A stretch of 64,000 bases of DNA from Alitta virens (GCA_932294295.1 OW028581.1:40053495-40117494), one strand, 5' to 3'. Positions 50,200-63,056 are shown, counted from the first letter of the stretch. Translations and numbers: made by a program. The notes: generated by a model from the sequence alone, not told the origin.

Positions 50200-50549
50200 T
50201 TGTAAGGGTAGACCTGTGCATTACAGTGTGGTCATTTCTGAAACTGCCAATAATAAAATCATCTTGTGACTGCTTACAAATCATAGCAGTTTTTCATAAC
50301 ATCAAGTCCTCCGGTTCATGCTAAGATGGAAATTTCTTAGTTCCCTTTAACATAACATTACCGAACGTTGTAGCAGCAAGCTTAATTTAGCTGCGATTGT
50401 TGTTGTTATGCAACATTTGACAGGTCGTTCTAATGATATTAGAGGGGTGTCGTCACCAGACTAGTCTGAAAGGTCATGGCTAGCTAGCGAAGAGTAGTGT
50501 GGGCCACTTAGCACAGAAATCATGCAAAAATGAACATTTCAACTATATA

Positions 50550-51497
50550 CAGGGTGCGCCATAAAAACTTGCACAAGCAGCTACTGCTACCTCTTTTGTT
50601 ATTACCTCAATTGACTGTAATCGCATGCAGCTGCAATCATACACACGAAAGTAATAATAGTCCTAAATTAAGTTTATAAATATATTTTCGTTTTTCCTCA
50701 AGAATTATAGATAATATGGATCTAAATATAGCACATGCACACTTATCACACCTTCGGGTGTTTTTCACCTCGGCTTTTGCAATATAAGCATTAGATTATG
50801 TCACTGATCATACAGATGTGTTACAGACACCTTTCTTGACCTTTGCCGCCAAAAATAGGGCAAATAGATTCATTTTTAATAAGAAGGTAGAGCATTGACA
50901 CTTTTGAGAAGTAGAGTGCTATTTTGGGTTCCGGTCAATTTTCTGTCTTTTCGGTCTAATTAACTGGCCAATCCTCCTGAAATTCATGTGATTTCGAGAT
51001 AAGTTGTAAATTCAAAAAGTCCCTCTGGCATGCCATTATATTTCTCCATTTTAATTTCATGACCTTGCTGAATCAAAACGGGAACTAACCTTCTTATCAT
51101 CTAATACCTTGATATATATATGCACATATAAAAAACATTGAAGGAGGATTCTGTGCAAATATGATATTTTCTATGGCTTCAGAGGTGTAGTAACTAGGAA
51201 ATATCTAATTTGTAAACTTTCTGCAACTAGAGACACCATGCAAGCAGACAGAAATTTGACTTTTGTGATGACTTCTGTGATGTGTGTCACTCAGAACAAG
51301 CCCTGCAGCATGAACCCTCTCAATACTTCAGATACTGATATTGTCTAACATTATAAGATCAAAAATATCACAATGACCAATTGCTTATACCCCTAACTAA
51401 ATGTGGCAAAACTTTAAAAGACTTCATAAGCATTTGAGTAACATAGAGCTATGCCGAAAGTAGAGATGCCTTGTGCAAGTTTTTATGGCGCACCCTG
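50550..51497. mobile_element. Non-autonomous DNA transposon, mariner/Tc1-like ends
   Basis: 948 bp with a 28-nt perfect terminal inverted repeat that begins CAGGGTGCGCCATAAAAA (50550-50577 and 51470-51497). The CAGGGTGCGCCA type of end is common in mariner-related elements. TA flanks the left end and GA the right. No transposase frame inside. Confidence 0.7.
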
Positions 51498-52596
51498 GAA
51501 GTAAAGAAGTAACTTTTATGAAAAGCATTTTCTTCACACTAGCTAATGATGCACGGCAAATAGTTATTTACGATCATCCGTGCTTCCATGCTTAAGACCT
51601 TAAGTTAAGAAACATGATTCTTAACTAACCTTTCATGCATGTTCTAACCTTATAAATCCTTAAATGTAAGTTCTATCCAATTTCAGTTCCTTCTAAGTTT
51701 AATGTAATATATTCCTTAAGTAGATATGAATATAGTGTTTAAGCTTTTATACATAAATATATAAATGAATTACATGACCTTAATAATATAAGTAATATAA
51801 GTATATGAAGTATTTCAAATACTTATATAATTAGAAGTGCTATATTTAACCCACAAGTAATGTTAAGTACTTATAAATAACATAAGTAATGTAACTAATA
51901 TATAACACATATGATTAGCCTATGTGGCATAATAACATGCAAGTAATACCTTGTACATGCAGTAAGTTTACTTTTGTATATGATTAATAAATGTATTTCA
52001 TAATAATTGTGAATCTGAATTTATATTAAAATTGCAATAAAAATACATAACACTATGTCTAACATTTTCTATAAAATGTAAAAATTTGACAAAAAGATAA
52101 AAAATACTATTTTGATTAATTATATTACAACAGAATCAATGTATCTTCAGTTCAATTTTACCCCTGGCATTTCCTGCAACATTTTGCAATGGTATTTTAC
52201 AATGTTATGGAAATGAATGATGCAAAGTTTAATTAATATTGAACGATATTAAACCATGAACTCCATATATGATTATTCAATTTGGCATTTTTTTCAAATG
52301 CATGTATTTGACATTTAGAAAATTTTTAGTTGACATGAATATTTTTCAAACAAATGCAAAAAAATATTCTGTGAAACATCATACTGGTATTTCTTGCAAC
52401 ATTTGAAATTTCATAAATAAATAATCAACGACAAACTATATCTGATAACAAAATCACCATGACTTTTCAATGTTAACATATTTGCAAGAAAAGGTATTTA
52501 TTTTACAAAAAAAAAAAGAGTCCAGAATTTCAATTATTTTGATTGGTTAGTCCCTGCAGCAGAAAAAATACAATATATTTGTCATTTCATATTGAC
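51498..52596. other. Intergenic, no gene recognised
   Basis: AT-rich DNA 3' of the ankyrin/Mab-21 gene. Confidence 0.5.
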
Positions 52597-55500
52597 TTAG
52601 AATGTTTTTGGATTCAGGTGATCTAATGCACAGTCACAAACATCCCAGATATACTCAGCCTCTCCAAACCCTGTTCTGTTTATATCCATTATTTTAACAA
52701 CAGGCTCCCTTCTGTCCCAGTAGTTGTTCAGTTTCCACCCTTGTCCTGCAAGATGTTTGATCAGTGAGAAAACCTTGCAGGCCCAAACTCTGGCTTCCTC
52801 TCCATGTTGATGCAAATCTTCATCACTTGTCCATTTGGGATGTGGGTTGAATTCCAACTTATTCCTCCTTTCAACTTGGCCTTCTGCATGATCCAATGCA
52901 TTCCTCAATGCCTTTATGCTGGCCTCAGATCTTTCCTTGGATTCCACAAAAACACCATCATCCACTCTCAGTTCAAGTTCACTTGCCAAGTTTGCTAACA
53001 GGAAGAACAGGGCAGTCTTTATGGTGTAGGATGTGATGGGCATTTTCACAAGAATCTTATTCCCCCTGTGCCAGTCATAGGCCTGCAAATACAAGAAAAT
53101 ACATACATTAGATAATAATAATAATAACATATACTTGATGCAAATGGGGCAAAATATACTAAATCCTATTACCACTATATATAGAATATATGGAATATTA
53201 CTAAAATACAAAAAAATACATACATTAGATAACAAAGGAAGACATTTCAAAATATATATCTTACACAAATATAGGGAAATAGATACACTGAATTACCATT
53301 GAATTGAAATATAATGGGGTTACTCCCAATATGGTTTTATTAGGCTGTCATAAGGTGAAGTTTCAATTTAATGGCCTTAGATACTCACACATAATGAAGT
53401 GAATTGTCTTGGCTTTAATTACAATGTAGATTATCATATGTTGTATTAACACATTTTGGAAAAGAATATTACTAAAAAGAACCCCTGACAGTCCATTCCA
53501 CAGAATGTAAACTTAAAAATAAAAAACGATATATTGCTAATTGCACAAAAACTCGTGGGCTTGGGGGGGGGGGGGGGGGGTGGAATGCCGCCGCGCCCTA
53601 GAAATGTTTACGCTTTTCATATTTTAATGTAAAGTTTTAAACAATTTTATGTGCCAGAGGCAAACGTGATAGGATAAGGCTTGGAGGCCACACCATATTT
53701 CACGTTTAAGCCATTGGTGGGGTCTTTCACTTGCCCCAGCATAGACACTGAGTAAACATGGTAAAGGGCACATCCAATTCAACATCTCATGTGATTGATA
53801 TCCAGCTGGGATGTAGCTGGGCTGGGATTCAAACCTAGGACTTTCAGAGGAGCTGGCAAATGGGGTCCTACAGAAATTGTTTGGTAACTTAATGAACTAA
53901 AATCAATATTTTGAACCTTTACCATTCAGCTGTGGATCTTAGAATTGCTTGATATTTATCCTTGTCTCGTGTAAATCTTAACATATATTAACAGCATATC
54001 AACTGAAGCTGATATTCTTCTTTTTTTTTGTTGTGAGTTATGCTGCTTATGCAGAACATTCTTTTCTCTACGACTGCATATTATTTGTAGGGATTGTTGG
54101 CTTTTGATAAACCTACATAATAATATAAATTTTAGAAATTGACATCACTGTCACAACAGCAATTGTAGTTGTGTCTCTTGCCATATAGCAAATTTATATC
54201 ATATATGAATACTTTTGAATGATTTTTTCGGAATTTCAAATTATCAAAACGTCAGAAATCTTATTAGTTACAGACTTTTCAAATTTTGCATAGATCCATC
54301 TTATATCATGAGGTTTAATATATAAAATATAGATAAAATCTAAAATCTCAGAGGGTTATGCGGGGCACTTCCTACCCTTGTCATTGTCAAAATACAAATT
54401 ACACATTACAATGTAGACTACTAAATCAGAAGTGCCATTGTTTCCAATATGAAATTATCAATTGATATAAACATTTGCCGAGGGCATGCAGCATTGACAG
54501 CGTATAATTATAATAGCATTACTTAAAAATACATAAATAATTTTATTTTAATTTTTGATCTGACAAATAATTTTTCCATTTAGTTATTTGTGCAACAGAC
54601 CAATCTGCAGTGAACAGAAGAGGTTGCCTAGCAACCACCACCAGAATGAGGCTGAATGGTTGGTTGCTAAGTGACGTCACCATTTCCCGCCAAAAATGTT
54701 TTTGTCAAGTTTAATCAAAACTCCCTCATGCTTTCATATCTCTCTGTTACTTTGCAACCTGGGGACATAAAAATTAATTGTAAACTTAAAAACTGATTAT
54801 TTTATCTCTTTTAATTGGTAAAGGCATATATAAATATGCATTTAATTTTAACAAGTGCAATCTTTGATTAAAACAAATTATTGATGTGAATAAAAGTGTA
54901 CAATAGTACATTTAATTTATTTTCAATCAAATTTGGTATTTACCACAGTTACAAAGAAATGCTAGACAAAATCTTTCATTACATGATGTGAATATTTAAT
55001 AAAAATATTGAACATAATTTCATGAGAACAATTGTGGCTTAAATTTAGAAAAAATTCAATGTGTATCGGGCACCAGTAAACAAATATTTTTGTGATAGTA
55101 ATTGTAAACATCATGCGGCTACATTTAATTCTATTGTTGTAACATTTTGCCCCAGGTCAGCATCTTAGTAAAACAAAAAATCAAAATGGTAGAAGACCTG
55201 CCAGAAATTAATCTTACTCTAGATATATGTCATTAATTAATGCATAACCCTGGCATCTTCTTTATTAATGTGTAACCATGGCAACCGAGTACCAATCAAC
55301 ACAAACGTCATGCACTCTCAATGTCAACAGTCAACTTATTTTCTGTCTCGGGTTTTGCTTTTAATAAAATTTCAAACATTCTTTCAAAATGTTAATTGTT
55401 TGTTTTCCATGGAAACAGTTGCTATGGGCCAAAAATGGCAAATTTATTTAAATATAAAAACTAAATATTCAAATTGTAATTTTTAGGCAGATTGTGTTAT

Positions 55501-57487
55501 TACCGGTGTCAGTGACTGACAGTGGCAGTGTCAAAAATATTGGCAGAGGCCAGAGCTTGAAATTTTGCATCTTTTGAAAAAGTTCTTAAATATTTTTATT
55601 TGACTTGCCTTTTCTAATTTAAAGTAATGAAAATAAATAATAAATTTCATCCAAATTTGAATTCAAAACACTAGTCACTACATCAGTTGTGCATGCAATT
55701 TTAGTGACTGGCATCCATCTTGGATTTTGGCAGCCATCTTGGATTTTGGCAGCCATCTTGATTATTTTCTACAATATTTTAATGAAATAAATAAAGTAAA
55801 TTCACTCACCTGGACAAAGGCCTTGCTCACCACAATGGCCAAACGGGAACTTGGGGGGAGGCAGTCGATCATGTTCCACTCAAATGCAAAATAAGTAAAT
55901 TTAAATAATTTGCCATTCCAAGTTTCCAGTGTTGAGTATTGCATTCGTTTGTGCAGAGGAAGACGATCACCCTCCAACATCTCTCCCCGATATATCGCTG
56001 CTTCTTTTAGGGTTCTCTCGTGTTCTGGGGTGTATCTCTGATCAACAAGGACAGCGACTACATCGAGAGAGACTTCCAATCCTTTACAAGAACCGTCTCC
56101 CTCTCTGATTAGCCTCCACGGACCTTTTACCCCAACCGGTCTCAGGTTAATGCCCTCCCAGCTGATCTCGCCCAGGGCCTCAATCAGACTCAAGTTCAGT
56201 TCATAAAAGAATTCATCATAAATCCACTTCACTCCTGCAATATTTACACTTCCACCAGAATATCCATTAAAACAAAGCTGGACATCTCCCTCGTCAAGTC
56301 GTCCACTCTTCAACTTCTCTCTCATGCTCCCACAAATTCTAATTTTAGCCATTTCCTTGAATTTCGTCTTTTCTACCAAACGCTCAAAAAGTTCCACGAG
56401 TTCTTTACTTAAATCTTCCGCTTCTTTTTCCGATAAGACGAGCATCGGTTTCATTTTCTCAAGAACTCCTTCATTTGCTTCTATTACTCCGCGACAAAGT
56501 TCTTTATGTCTGACGTCCGGGTGGGGTTCACTAGCGCGGCTTCCAAGATCTTGTGGGGTTAATCCAAATCGATCAACGACATTTTCATTATTCCTAAAAT
56601 GTAATAGGAATTGAATTGCTTGTTCGTTGCGGTGCAACTCTGCCACATGCAAAGGGGTGCACCCATCAACGTCTTTTGCGTCGATGTATTTCTCGATTAT
56701 TTTAGGAGGAAGAAATTTGAGAGAGTCGAGGAATAAAACGGCCAGATGAAGGGGACTTCTTTTCATCCAGTTATAGCAATCAAATCTTACATAAATGAAG
56801 TCTTTCCTTATCAGGCACATGTCTTTGAATGATTCTTCTATAAATTCTTCACTGAGTTTTTCTTGTTCATTTGTAATAAAAAGGAAGCAGTTTATCAGTT
56901 TTCTTGATTCCAAACATTCTTCCCATTTGTCGTACATCGAATGCACCAGTTTCCTTCCTGACTTAATCGTTTCCTTAGAAACTGAATGAAGTTCTCCCAG
57001 GAAATTCAGATCAAATTTAGAAAAAAAAAACCATTTATGAGGGAAATGCATTTTGCTGCTCAGTGAAACAAGAATCTTCAAGTAAGGCAAAGTCCACTCT
57101 TCACTCCTTGTGAATTCTTTGGTCTTTGATAGAATCCTTTTCAGCTGATCATCTGTGGGTTGTGCTCCACCCTCTGCACACACACTCAGCATTTCCACAA
57201 CAATCAATCTAACATTGTACCATTCACGTAAGTCTCCAGGGCATATCGCATCCCATACATTTTGTGCTATTTGAATGTTCTGCACTATAATCCTCACTAT
57301 GTCCATCACAATGCCCATGAATCTTGGATTGTTCATCTTCTTCAAATTCCACTTGGCTGTATCATTCAGTTTCATCTCGTACCAATGCGATTCCCAGTTT
57401 GTAACAGTTTTCGTCAAACTCAGCAACTTCTCAAGTTTCTCCGGTGTCCATTTCTCATCTCCAAATTCTTGCTCAATCTGTCTCAGT
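52597..57487 (-). CDS. Ankyrin-repeat Mab-21/cGAS-like nucleotidyltransferase
   Basis: Two exons join in phase: 55810-57487 and 52597-53082 (stop at 52597). After an unrecognised helical N-terminal region come two ankyrin repeats (RSPLHLAVLFLDSLKFL and GCTPLHVAELHRNEQAIQFLL). A nucleotidyltransferase core follows, with GSMREKLKSGRLDEGDVQLCF (about 56,270-56,335), the GS...E-x-D metal-binding pattern of the Mab-21/cGAS family, and a third acidic site in VSLDVVAVL (about 56,055-56,075). The second exon has ITSYTIKTALFFLLA, the family's C-terminal 'LTSYxLKTxLFxL'. Such proteins include cGAS-like receptors that make cyclic nucleotides on sensing viral nucleic acid. Whether this one is active is unknown. 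The exon starts in phase 2, and the first exon candidate at 58122-58168 does not join it in phase, so at least one exon is missing. Confidence 0.8.
53640..53870 (-). repeat. SINE-like dispersed repeat, copy 1
   Basis: Reads on the minus strand CCTAGGTTTGAATCCCAGCCC (a tRNA-like B-box), then ACATCCCAGCTG, TCACATGAGA and AGACCCCACCAATGG. A diverged copy of the same family lies at 63,057-63,242 on the plus strand. Confidence 0.65.
54623..54679. promoter_or_regulatory. X-box and CRE in the ankyrin/Mab-21 intron
   Basis: GTTGCCTAGCAAC (54623-54635) is a perfect RFX X-box palindrome. GGTTGCTAAG follows, directly joined to the CRE TGACGTCA (54672-54679). Use as an enhancer is inferred. Confidence 0.4.
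55708..55762. repeat. Short tandem repeat, about 21-bp unit
   Basis: GCCATCTTGGATTTTGGCA repeated about 2.5 times at the 3' side of the intron. Confidence 0.7.
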
Positions 57488-58121
57488 CTGCAAAAAAATA
57501 ATTATGCTTTAGATTTTATCAAATCAAAGAATTTCAGTACCTGAAATATCAATTATATTCGGGTTTAGTGCAGTATAGCGAACCGAAATTTATGCCTGTA
57601 TTTGGCGTCCATTAAAAATTACATAAAATATTTCAGTATTACTATTAGTTCTGGCACAATAAAATAACATTTGGAGCAGAATAGCGGGGGCTTGGGGTGG
57701 TAGCAAAAATAAACGCTGTCTTTACTGTGAAGATGAAACCGCCGTCATAACTACATTAGTTTGTGAAGTCATACATAGATTTCAAACATTTTTACGCCAT
57801 AGGCCTGGCAATGAGGCTCGTAAAATATGGCCATTAATCTGGGTCCGCTATACTGCACTTTTTCCTAATATTCTTTTAATAAGTTTTATAAAGCATTAAC
57901 ATAACATCACATAAATTAGATACATAATTTATACTACTAGATAATATTATTCAGTCACTAAGAATGTTGTTAAAACGCCTAAATTTTTCTTATTTTATTT
58001 TATTTTTAATAATTAATTAATTAACCGATTTTAGTGAAATTTTCTGATGACAGCAGTGATACGTTGTTTCAATGTCAACCTCTCAACTTGTTGACAAAAT
58101 GTCAGGACCCTCCCATCTCAC

Positions 58122-58168
58122 CTGTCAGATTGCTCCTTAAACACTTGACAGCTTCACAAACAGCCATT
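58122..58168 (-). CDS. Candidate first coding exon of the ankyrin/Mab-21 gene
   Basis: ATG at 58168, short frame MAVCEAVKCLRSNLT, and a good donor (ACAG|GTGAGA). It sits about 85 nt downstream of a TATA box. It ends in phase 1, whereas the next known exon needs phase 2, so an intermediate exon of 3n+1 length would be required. Confidence 0.4.
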
Positions 58169-58251
58169 TATCACTAAAACAGCTAGATCCATTGATTCAA
58201 TTCAATAAATCCATGAAACAACACTGTCCCTGCTCTCTCCACACTGCAAAG

Positions 58252-58328
58252 CTTTTTATAAAATGTTCCATAGTGACGTCACCAAAACAACAGATGCGTC
58301 ATACTGTTGGCATCAAAATGTGACGTCA
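58252..58328 (-). promoter_or_regulatory. Promoter of the ankyrin/Mab-21 gene (TATA, CRE sites)
   Basis: Minus-strand TATAAAAAG at 58252-58260. Upstream are two perfect CREs, TGACGTCA at 58274-58281 and 58321-58328, and ACAGATGCGTCAT at 58290-58302, another CREB/ATF-like site. Confidence 0.55.
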
Positions 58329-59021
58329 CAATTCACTATCACTTCAGACGGGAACGCGTCAGCTTTCTCATAACCGATTTGCCCCTCCCCTGAAATCAGA
58401 CATGCTTCTGCGCGTCGTCTGCGCACGAAGTAGTGCGATTCCTATGCCGAATTTCTTTTACAAGGAGCTACTCACTTTGAAACTAGTGCAAATGTCTTCT
58501 TTTGCCTGATACTATGTCAGCATACGAATTTATGTCGAATTCCACCAACTGCAGCAGGTACTATTTTCGTGACGAACAAGTCAAGGTTAGCGATAAAGGG
58601 CCCCCCTGTTGCCCACTTATCCTACAGATGTCGCCAGCGTCTAGATAGCACACGTCAATCTTGTTGACGTGCGAGCGATGCCACGTGGATGCTGTGTTTG
58701 CATCGTTTTTTGTCGGAATTAAGCAATGACAGTGAAAGATACTAATTAGGGATTATTTCCTGGGCTTTTCCACAAAGATTAACACGGTTTTTCTAGCAAC
58801 ACTCTGAATACGAGGTGAGTTTATTGAATCATGGTGTACAATGTAATGAGAACTTTTCGAGTTGACTGTACATACTCCATTGAAACTTTGATCTAATTTT
58901 TTGTAAATTTACACGTGAATCGGCAACGCTTACAGTTTTGTTAGCCGCCGCTTCAGACCGAGGTAGGTGGTTCAGAGATCGGCTCACAGTTTAGTGGCAG
59001 AAGGCTGCAAGACCCAAGACT
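58329..59021. other. Intergenic, no gene recognised
   Basis: More GC-balanced than its surroundings around 58,380-58,700. No exon seen. Confidence 0.4.
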
Positions 59022-59832
59022 GGGTGAGTGTATAATGCGGACCATGCAGACCATGCGGACCAGCGCTAAAACAAACAAGCGTTTGTTTGTTTAGACAAAT
59101 ACAACACACCCCTATTTCAAAAGAAGTTTTAGCAAGCACGAGCTTATTTAAAAAATTAAATAATAAAAATAAAAAGAATAAAGGAAAGAGTACATTAAAG
59201 AAGAAATCTGTAAATCGACCATGCAGATTTGAAAGAGTACTGCAGAACAAATTTTATATTAGTAACAGAAAGTGCAGATCTAATAAAATGCAGACCAAGT
59301 CTGACAAAGTGCAGACCAGATGAGAAAGTGCAGAAACAGTTTTATGTTAGTATTAGATAGTGCAGACCAGGTTTAGAAAAATGCAGACCAAGTTTATATC
59401 AGTAATGGAAAGTGCAGACCAGATATGAGAAAGTATAGGTCCAATTTTTTCCCCCATTAATATTATTAAAAATTCTAAGAAGTTTTTTAAGTGTAGACCA
59501 AGTAAAAAGTTATCTTGCTTTTTTTTTAATGAGCTTTATTTATATGCCTTTAATGCTTCATTGCTAATTTCATGGACATAATTGTATTATTTGAGAAATC
59601 ACAGTCTTCATTACAATAAATTCTATAAGTTCATCTTATATAATTAACTCAAGTTCATAAAAGTGTGTGTGGTCTGCATGATGCCCAAAGATGAGTTACA
59701 GGGCTTTGGTCTGCATTATACCCCCCGTTGAACAAACGTGGATTCTTTGGTTGGACAGCTTAGACCAACAAACGGCGCCCCTTCTGTGTTGGTTTATTGC
59801 TGGTCCGCATGGTCCGCATTATACATTCACCC
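59022..59832. mobile_element. MITE-like element with inverted ends
   Basis: Left end GGGTGAGTGTATAATGCGGA and right end GCATTATACATTCACCC are inverted repeats of about 34 nt; the left arm has an extra 12-nt GGACCATGCAGACCATGC-type duplication. Inside, AGTGCAGACCA(A/G) recurs about six times (59,240-59,420). Non-coding; target duplication unclear. The element ends 8 nt before the ATG of the next gene. Confidence 0.6.
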
Positions 59833-59839
59833 GTCAAAC

Positions 59840-61118
59840 ATGACTGACAGTTTGCTCAGTTTGTGTTGTGAAGGGACACAAGTACAACTACCAGATCCTG
59901 TCAAAGATTTTGTTGATGGTTGGACAGATGAAAGGACGGGTGTTAAAGTGTGGCCACCATGCATGTACATGAACATTACTACATACCTGGTTGACAGAGA
60001 GAAATCATTGCTAACACGTCTGAAAAATGACTACAAAGAAGACCTGTGCGTGGTAGTTTGCACATTTAAGCCATTTGTCACTGACAAAATGAAATTAACT
60101 TTTTTTATTTTGATGACAAACTACTTAAATCATTTGCAGGTAAAGCAGGAAATATTGCAGGAAATATTGCATGGTGTTGCCACATTCAAATGTTGTCATC
60201 ATCAGTCAGATATGATTTATATCATTATGGCTGCCCAGAGACTAAACTAAGTGTAAGACTCACCTTTACTATTCTATCAATTGACTAATCAATAAAGAAA
60301 TGATTTAAAAGATATACAGTGTGTGCATTAATAAATACTATCTGCGCATATGCCTTCATTATTATTTGAATGTACTACACATTGTACAATATTGAATATT
60401 TCAATACTTGATGTTTCAGATTGGGTTCTACATGCAACCATATGGCTGCTCTTCTTTTCAAAGTAGACTATGCATGGAAACACGGCTTGACAAGAGAACA
60501 AAACGTTGCATGTACTTCCATGGAAAATAGGTGGATTGCTACAGCTCTTAAGGACGTTCAGCTAATGCGAGCAGCTGATATGATATTTGAGAAGCCACAT
60601 TTTGTGCCCAAAAAGAGGTCCCGTCACAAAGAGCCATGCTGCGCTGCGCGTAAGCTATTTTCTGTTGCTAGAAGCAGACAAGATACTATACCACCAGACC
60701 TTAATTCCCTGGCAACCACTTTTTATCCTGCTTGTCCAAATGCAGTAGCTTTCTACTATGCACTTCCAGACATTGAACCTGCCTATTTGCAGATGACGTA
60801 AACTGTGCATTTGAAATTGAATGCAATTCAAGTGTAGCCCCTCCGGAACCCTTGATTAAATATGCCCTGCCATTTAGAGATGCTGTTGAATTATGTAACA
60901 ATTTATCAGTTTATTCTGTGGCTGAGGTGCAAGCACTGCAAGAGCTCACTTCTGGTCAAAGTGATTCCCCACTGTGGTTTGAGCAAAGAAAAGGTAGAAT
61001 TACCGCCTCAATTGCAAGACGAGTCCTAACCAAGCAAAGAAGTTAGGTAGGTGATGCTTCTTCACTGCTAAAAAGCATTTTAGGTGAGCAAACTGTTGAT
61101 CCCAATTTGCCGGCTCTG
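59840..61118 (+). pseudogene. SWIM zinc-finger / YqaJ-type nuclease gene, decayed
   Basis: Pieces of the SWIM-YqaJ family common in invertebrates. 59840 onward: MTDSLLSLCCEGTQVQLPDP...NITTYLVDREKSLLTRLKNDY (N-terminal part). From 60420, after a TTTCAG acceptor: LGSTCNHMAALLFKVDYAW, the second half (C-x-H) of a SWIM motif, then TSMENRWIA and FEKPHFVPKKR. After a one-base frame change near 60,795: EVQALQELTSGQSDSPLWFEQRKGRITAS, the entry into the YqaJ nuclease core. An in-frame TAG at 61044 is followed by more family-like sequence, which stops where a MITE begins at 61130. The catalytic core beyond that point is missing. Confidence 0.6.
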
Positions 61119-61129
61119 AAGGGTAGCAG

Positions 61130-61816
61130 GTCGATTTCTCACTGCGCGTTTCGTCCCAGCGAAAACGGGTCCATTTGTCACCCGGAAAAAGTCTGTTCGT
61201 CGCCCGAATCTGGTCCATTTGTCACCCGATTAATCACCAGCATCTTAAAATTGCAGAATGGTGTTACATTATTGCTATTATGTAAATAAATATCTTGCGC
61301 CAATTTAATTTAATTGTAGTTTTTTATAAGAAAGCATGTGATGCCTGATGGACTAACTAAATACAATTGTGAATAAAACAAAAACACTTCAGTGTACAGA
61401 ATCACAGAAAACGGCTTCACTTGTTAATTTCTATTGTAACCTATTGATCTATAATAACACTAACGGCACATGCTTAAATGAATGCCAGATTATGATTTTT
61501 GACATCAATTTTCTCTTTTGTTTTACAATGTCTTTAATGCATAAATATGCTTGCTAATTGATATTAAATTCATGCCACAATTTATAAAAATATAAAGACA
61601 AAATAATAATAAATTATTATTATTTAGTAGAGTAAGGCTAGCCAGCGGGAAGATGGCTGTGCCTGCATTTATATAAAATATTTAAAAAAAAAAACGAGTG
61701 AAAAACCAACGAATTTCGGGTGACGAATCGACCAGTTTTGGGTGATGAACAGACTTTTTTTCGAGTGACGAATAGACCAGTTTTGGCTGGAACGAATCGC
61801 GCAGTGTCGAATCGAC
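61130..61816. mobile_element. MITE inserted in the YqaJ gene
   Basis: 687 bp with inverted arms of about 100 nt: left 61130-61232 (GTCGATTTCTCACTGCGCG, then repeated GTCCATTTGTCACCCG) and right 61,715-61,816 (TCGGGTGACGAATCGACC ... CGCGCAGTGTCGAATCGAC). Arms contain internal 'gtcnattCGTCACCCG' sub-repeats. AT-rich non-coding centre. Confidence 0.7.
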
Positions 61817-62523
61817 TAGAAAACGTACATGTAAAACGGCTGATCCAGCCGACCGTAGACTGCCATAATATATAAAAGCTTGGAAGCTTCAAGTGTAATA
61901 CCTACATTGACTAACATTTGTGAATGCTTGATCAAACCAAACCTTAGGAAAATGTTGTGATATAATATTTAATGTCAATAACCTTAATCAAACATTGTGA
62001 AAAATTCTAATATTTTAGGAAATATTAAGATGAAATCATGAAACTAACATTTGAAAATATTGTGGATAAGGTCAAAATCAGATATTAAATGTCCACATTT
62101 TAACCTTATATAATATTCTCATCCAATAGACAAAGTGCATATATATATAATTTTTGTCAACTACAATAAAATGTTTCAAATGTTCCCCTCTCCTAAAAAA
62201 TGTCTAGAAATAAGGAAAATAATACATTAATATGAATATTTTTACTGAAATATCAAGCGCCACTGAGCAGAAATATATTCTGAAATAGGCGCATTTCAAA
62301 TTTATTTATTTATTATAGTGATTTATTTAAACTGTTTAATGGTGGTCACAAAACAAATTAGAATGAAAAGTCAATTGCAAATGAAAGAGGGTGTCCATGG
62401 GTTCAATCAGTGGGTGGGGGCTTCAGAGCAACATTGCGCTGATCCCTAAGATTGCAAAAAGGGGTATTGGATGTGAGAGATTCCTTTGTTCAGTGGAAGG
62501 GGGGCACCAATACTGCATTAATA
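61817..62523. other. No gene recognised
   Basis: AT-rich intergenic DNA. Confidence 0.5.
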
Positions 62524-62830
62524 TTATTTCATAACTTTATTTAGAAAATTGCCTAATGCCTTTAGTACTTCCGGATTCTTACATGAAAATGGGGCTTGAA
62601 ATTGTTGTGATTTGTCTAGGTTATGAAAATTTGGTATAATATCAGTTGCTTTATTAAGTAATTCTGGCCTTGGTATTTTCTTTGTGTTACATGTCAGTAA
62701 ACAGTGAGATTCATCTTCTATTTCACCACTATCACAATTTTCACATATTCTCTCATGCAAAGGGATTTTTGGGGATTCATGTCTACCAGTTTCAATGTTT
62801 AGATTGTGGGAGATAACTCTGAATCTTGCT
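62524..62830 (-). pseudogene. LINE (non-LTR retrotransposon) 3' tail
   Basis: Minus-strand reading frame RVISHNLNIETGRH, IPLHERICENCDSGEIEDES, HCLLTCNTKK and a final LGNFLNKVMK. The C-x2-C ... E-D-E-x-H-x-L-x2-C pattern is the C-terminal zinc motif of CR1/RTE-like reverse transcriptases. Only the last 100 codons remain. Confidence 0.75.
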
Positions 62831-63056
62831 ATATTACTGTATGTTTTTCTAGGCAGGTTTTACACAGTCTGATTCAAAATTTTATTGATATATATACGTG
62901 AAACGTGTGTATTTATTGATATGTATATGTGTTTATTTTCCCCTGGTCTTTCATGTATTTTTATTTTTTATATTTTTTACTGTTGTATGACAAATAGGTC
63001 AAATTTGAACTAAAAAGTGTCAATAAAATGTATCTTATCAATAATTTCAATATGGC

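Larger units (their letters stand above)
53083..55809 (-). other. Intron of the ankyrin/Mab-21 gene
   Basis: Contains a SINE-like repeat (53,640-53,870), a G16 run near 53,563, an X-box/CRE pair at 54,623-54,679 and a short tandem repeat near 55,710. Confidence 0.6.

Noticed and set aside
52597..53268. Extension of the ankyrin/Mab-21 last exon beyond 53082
   Set aside because: Upstream residues are hydrophobic AT-rich intron translation. A clear acceptor (TTTGCAG) at 53083-53084 and in-phase join to 55810 set the exon start.
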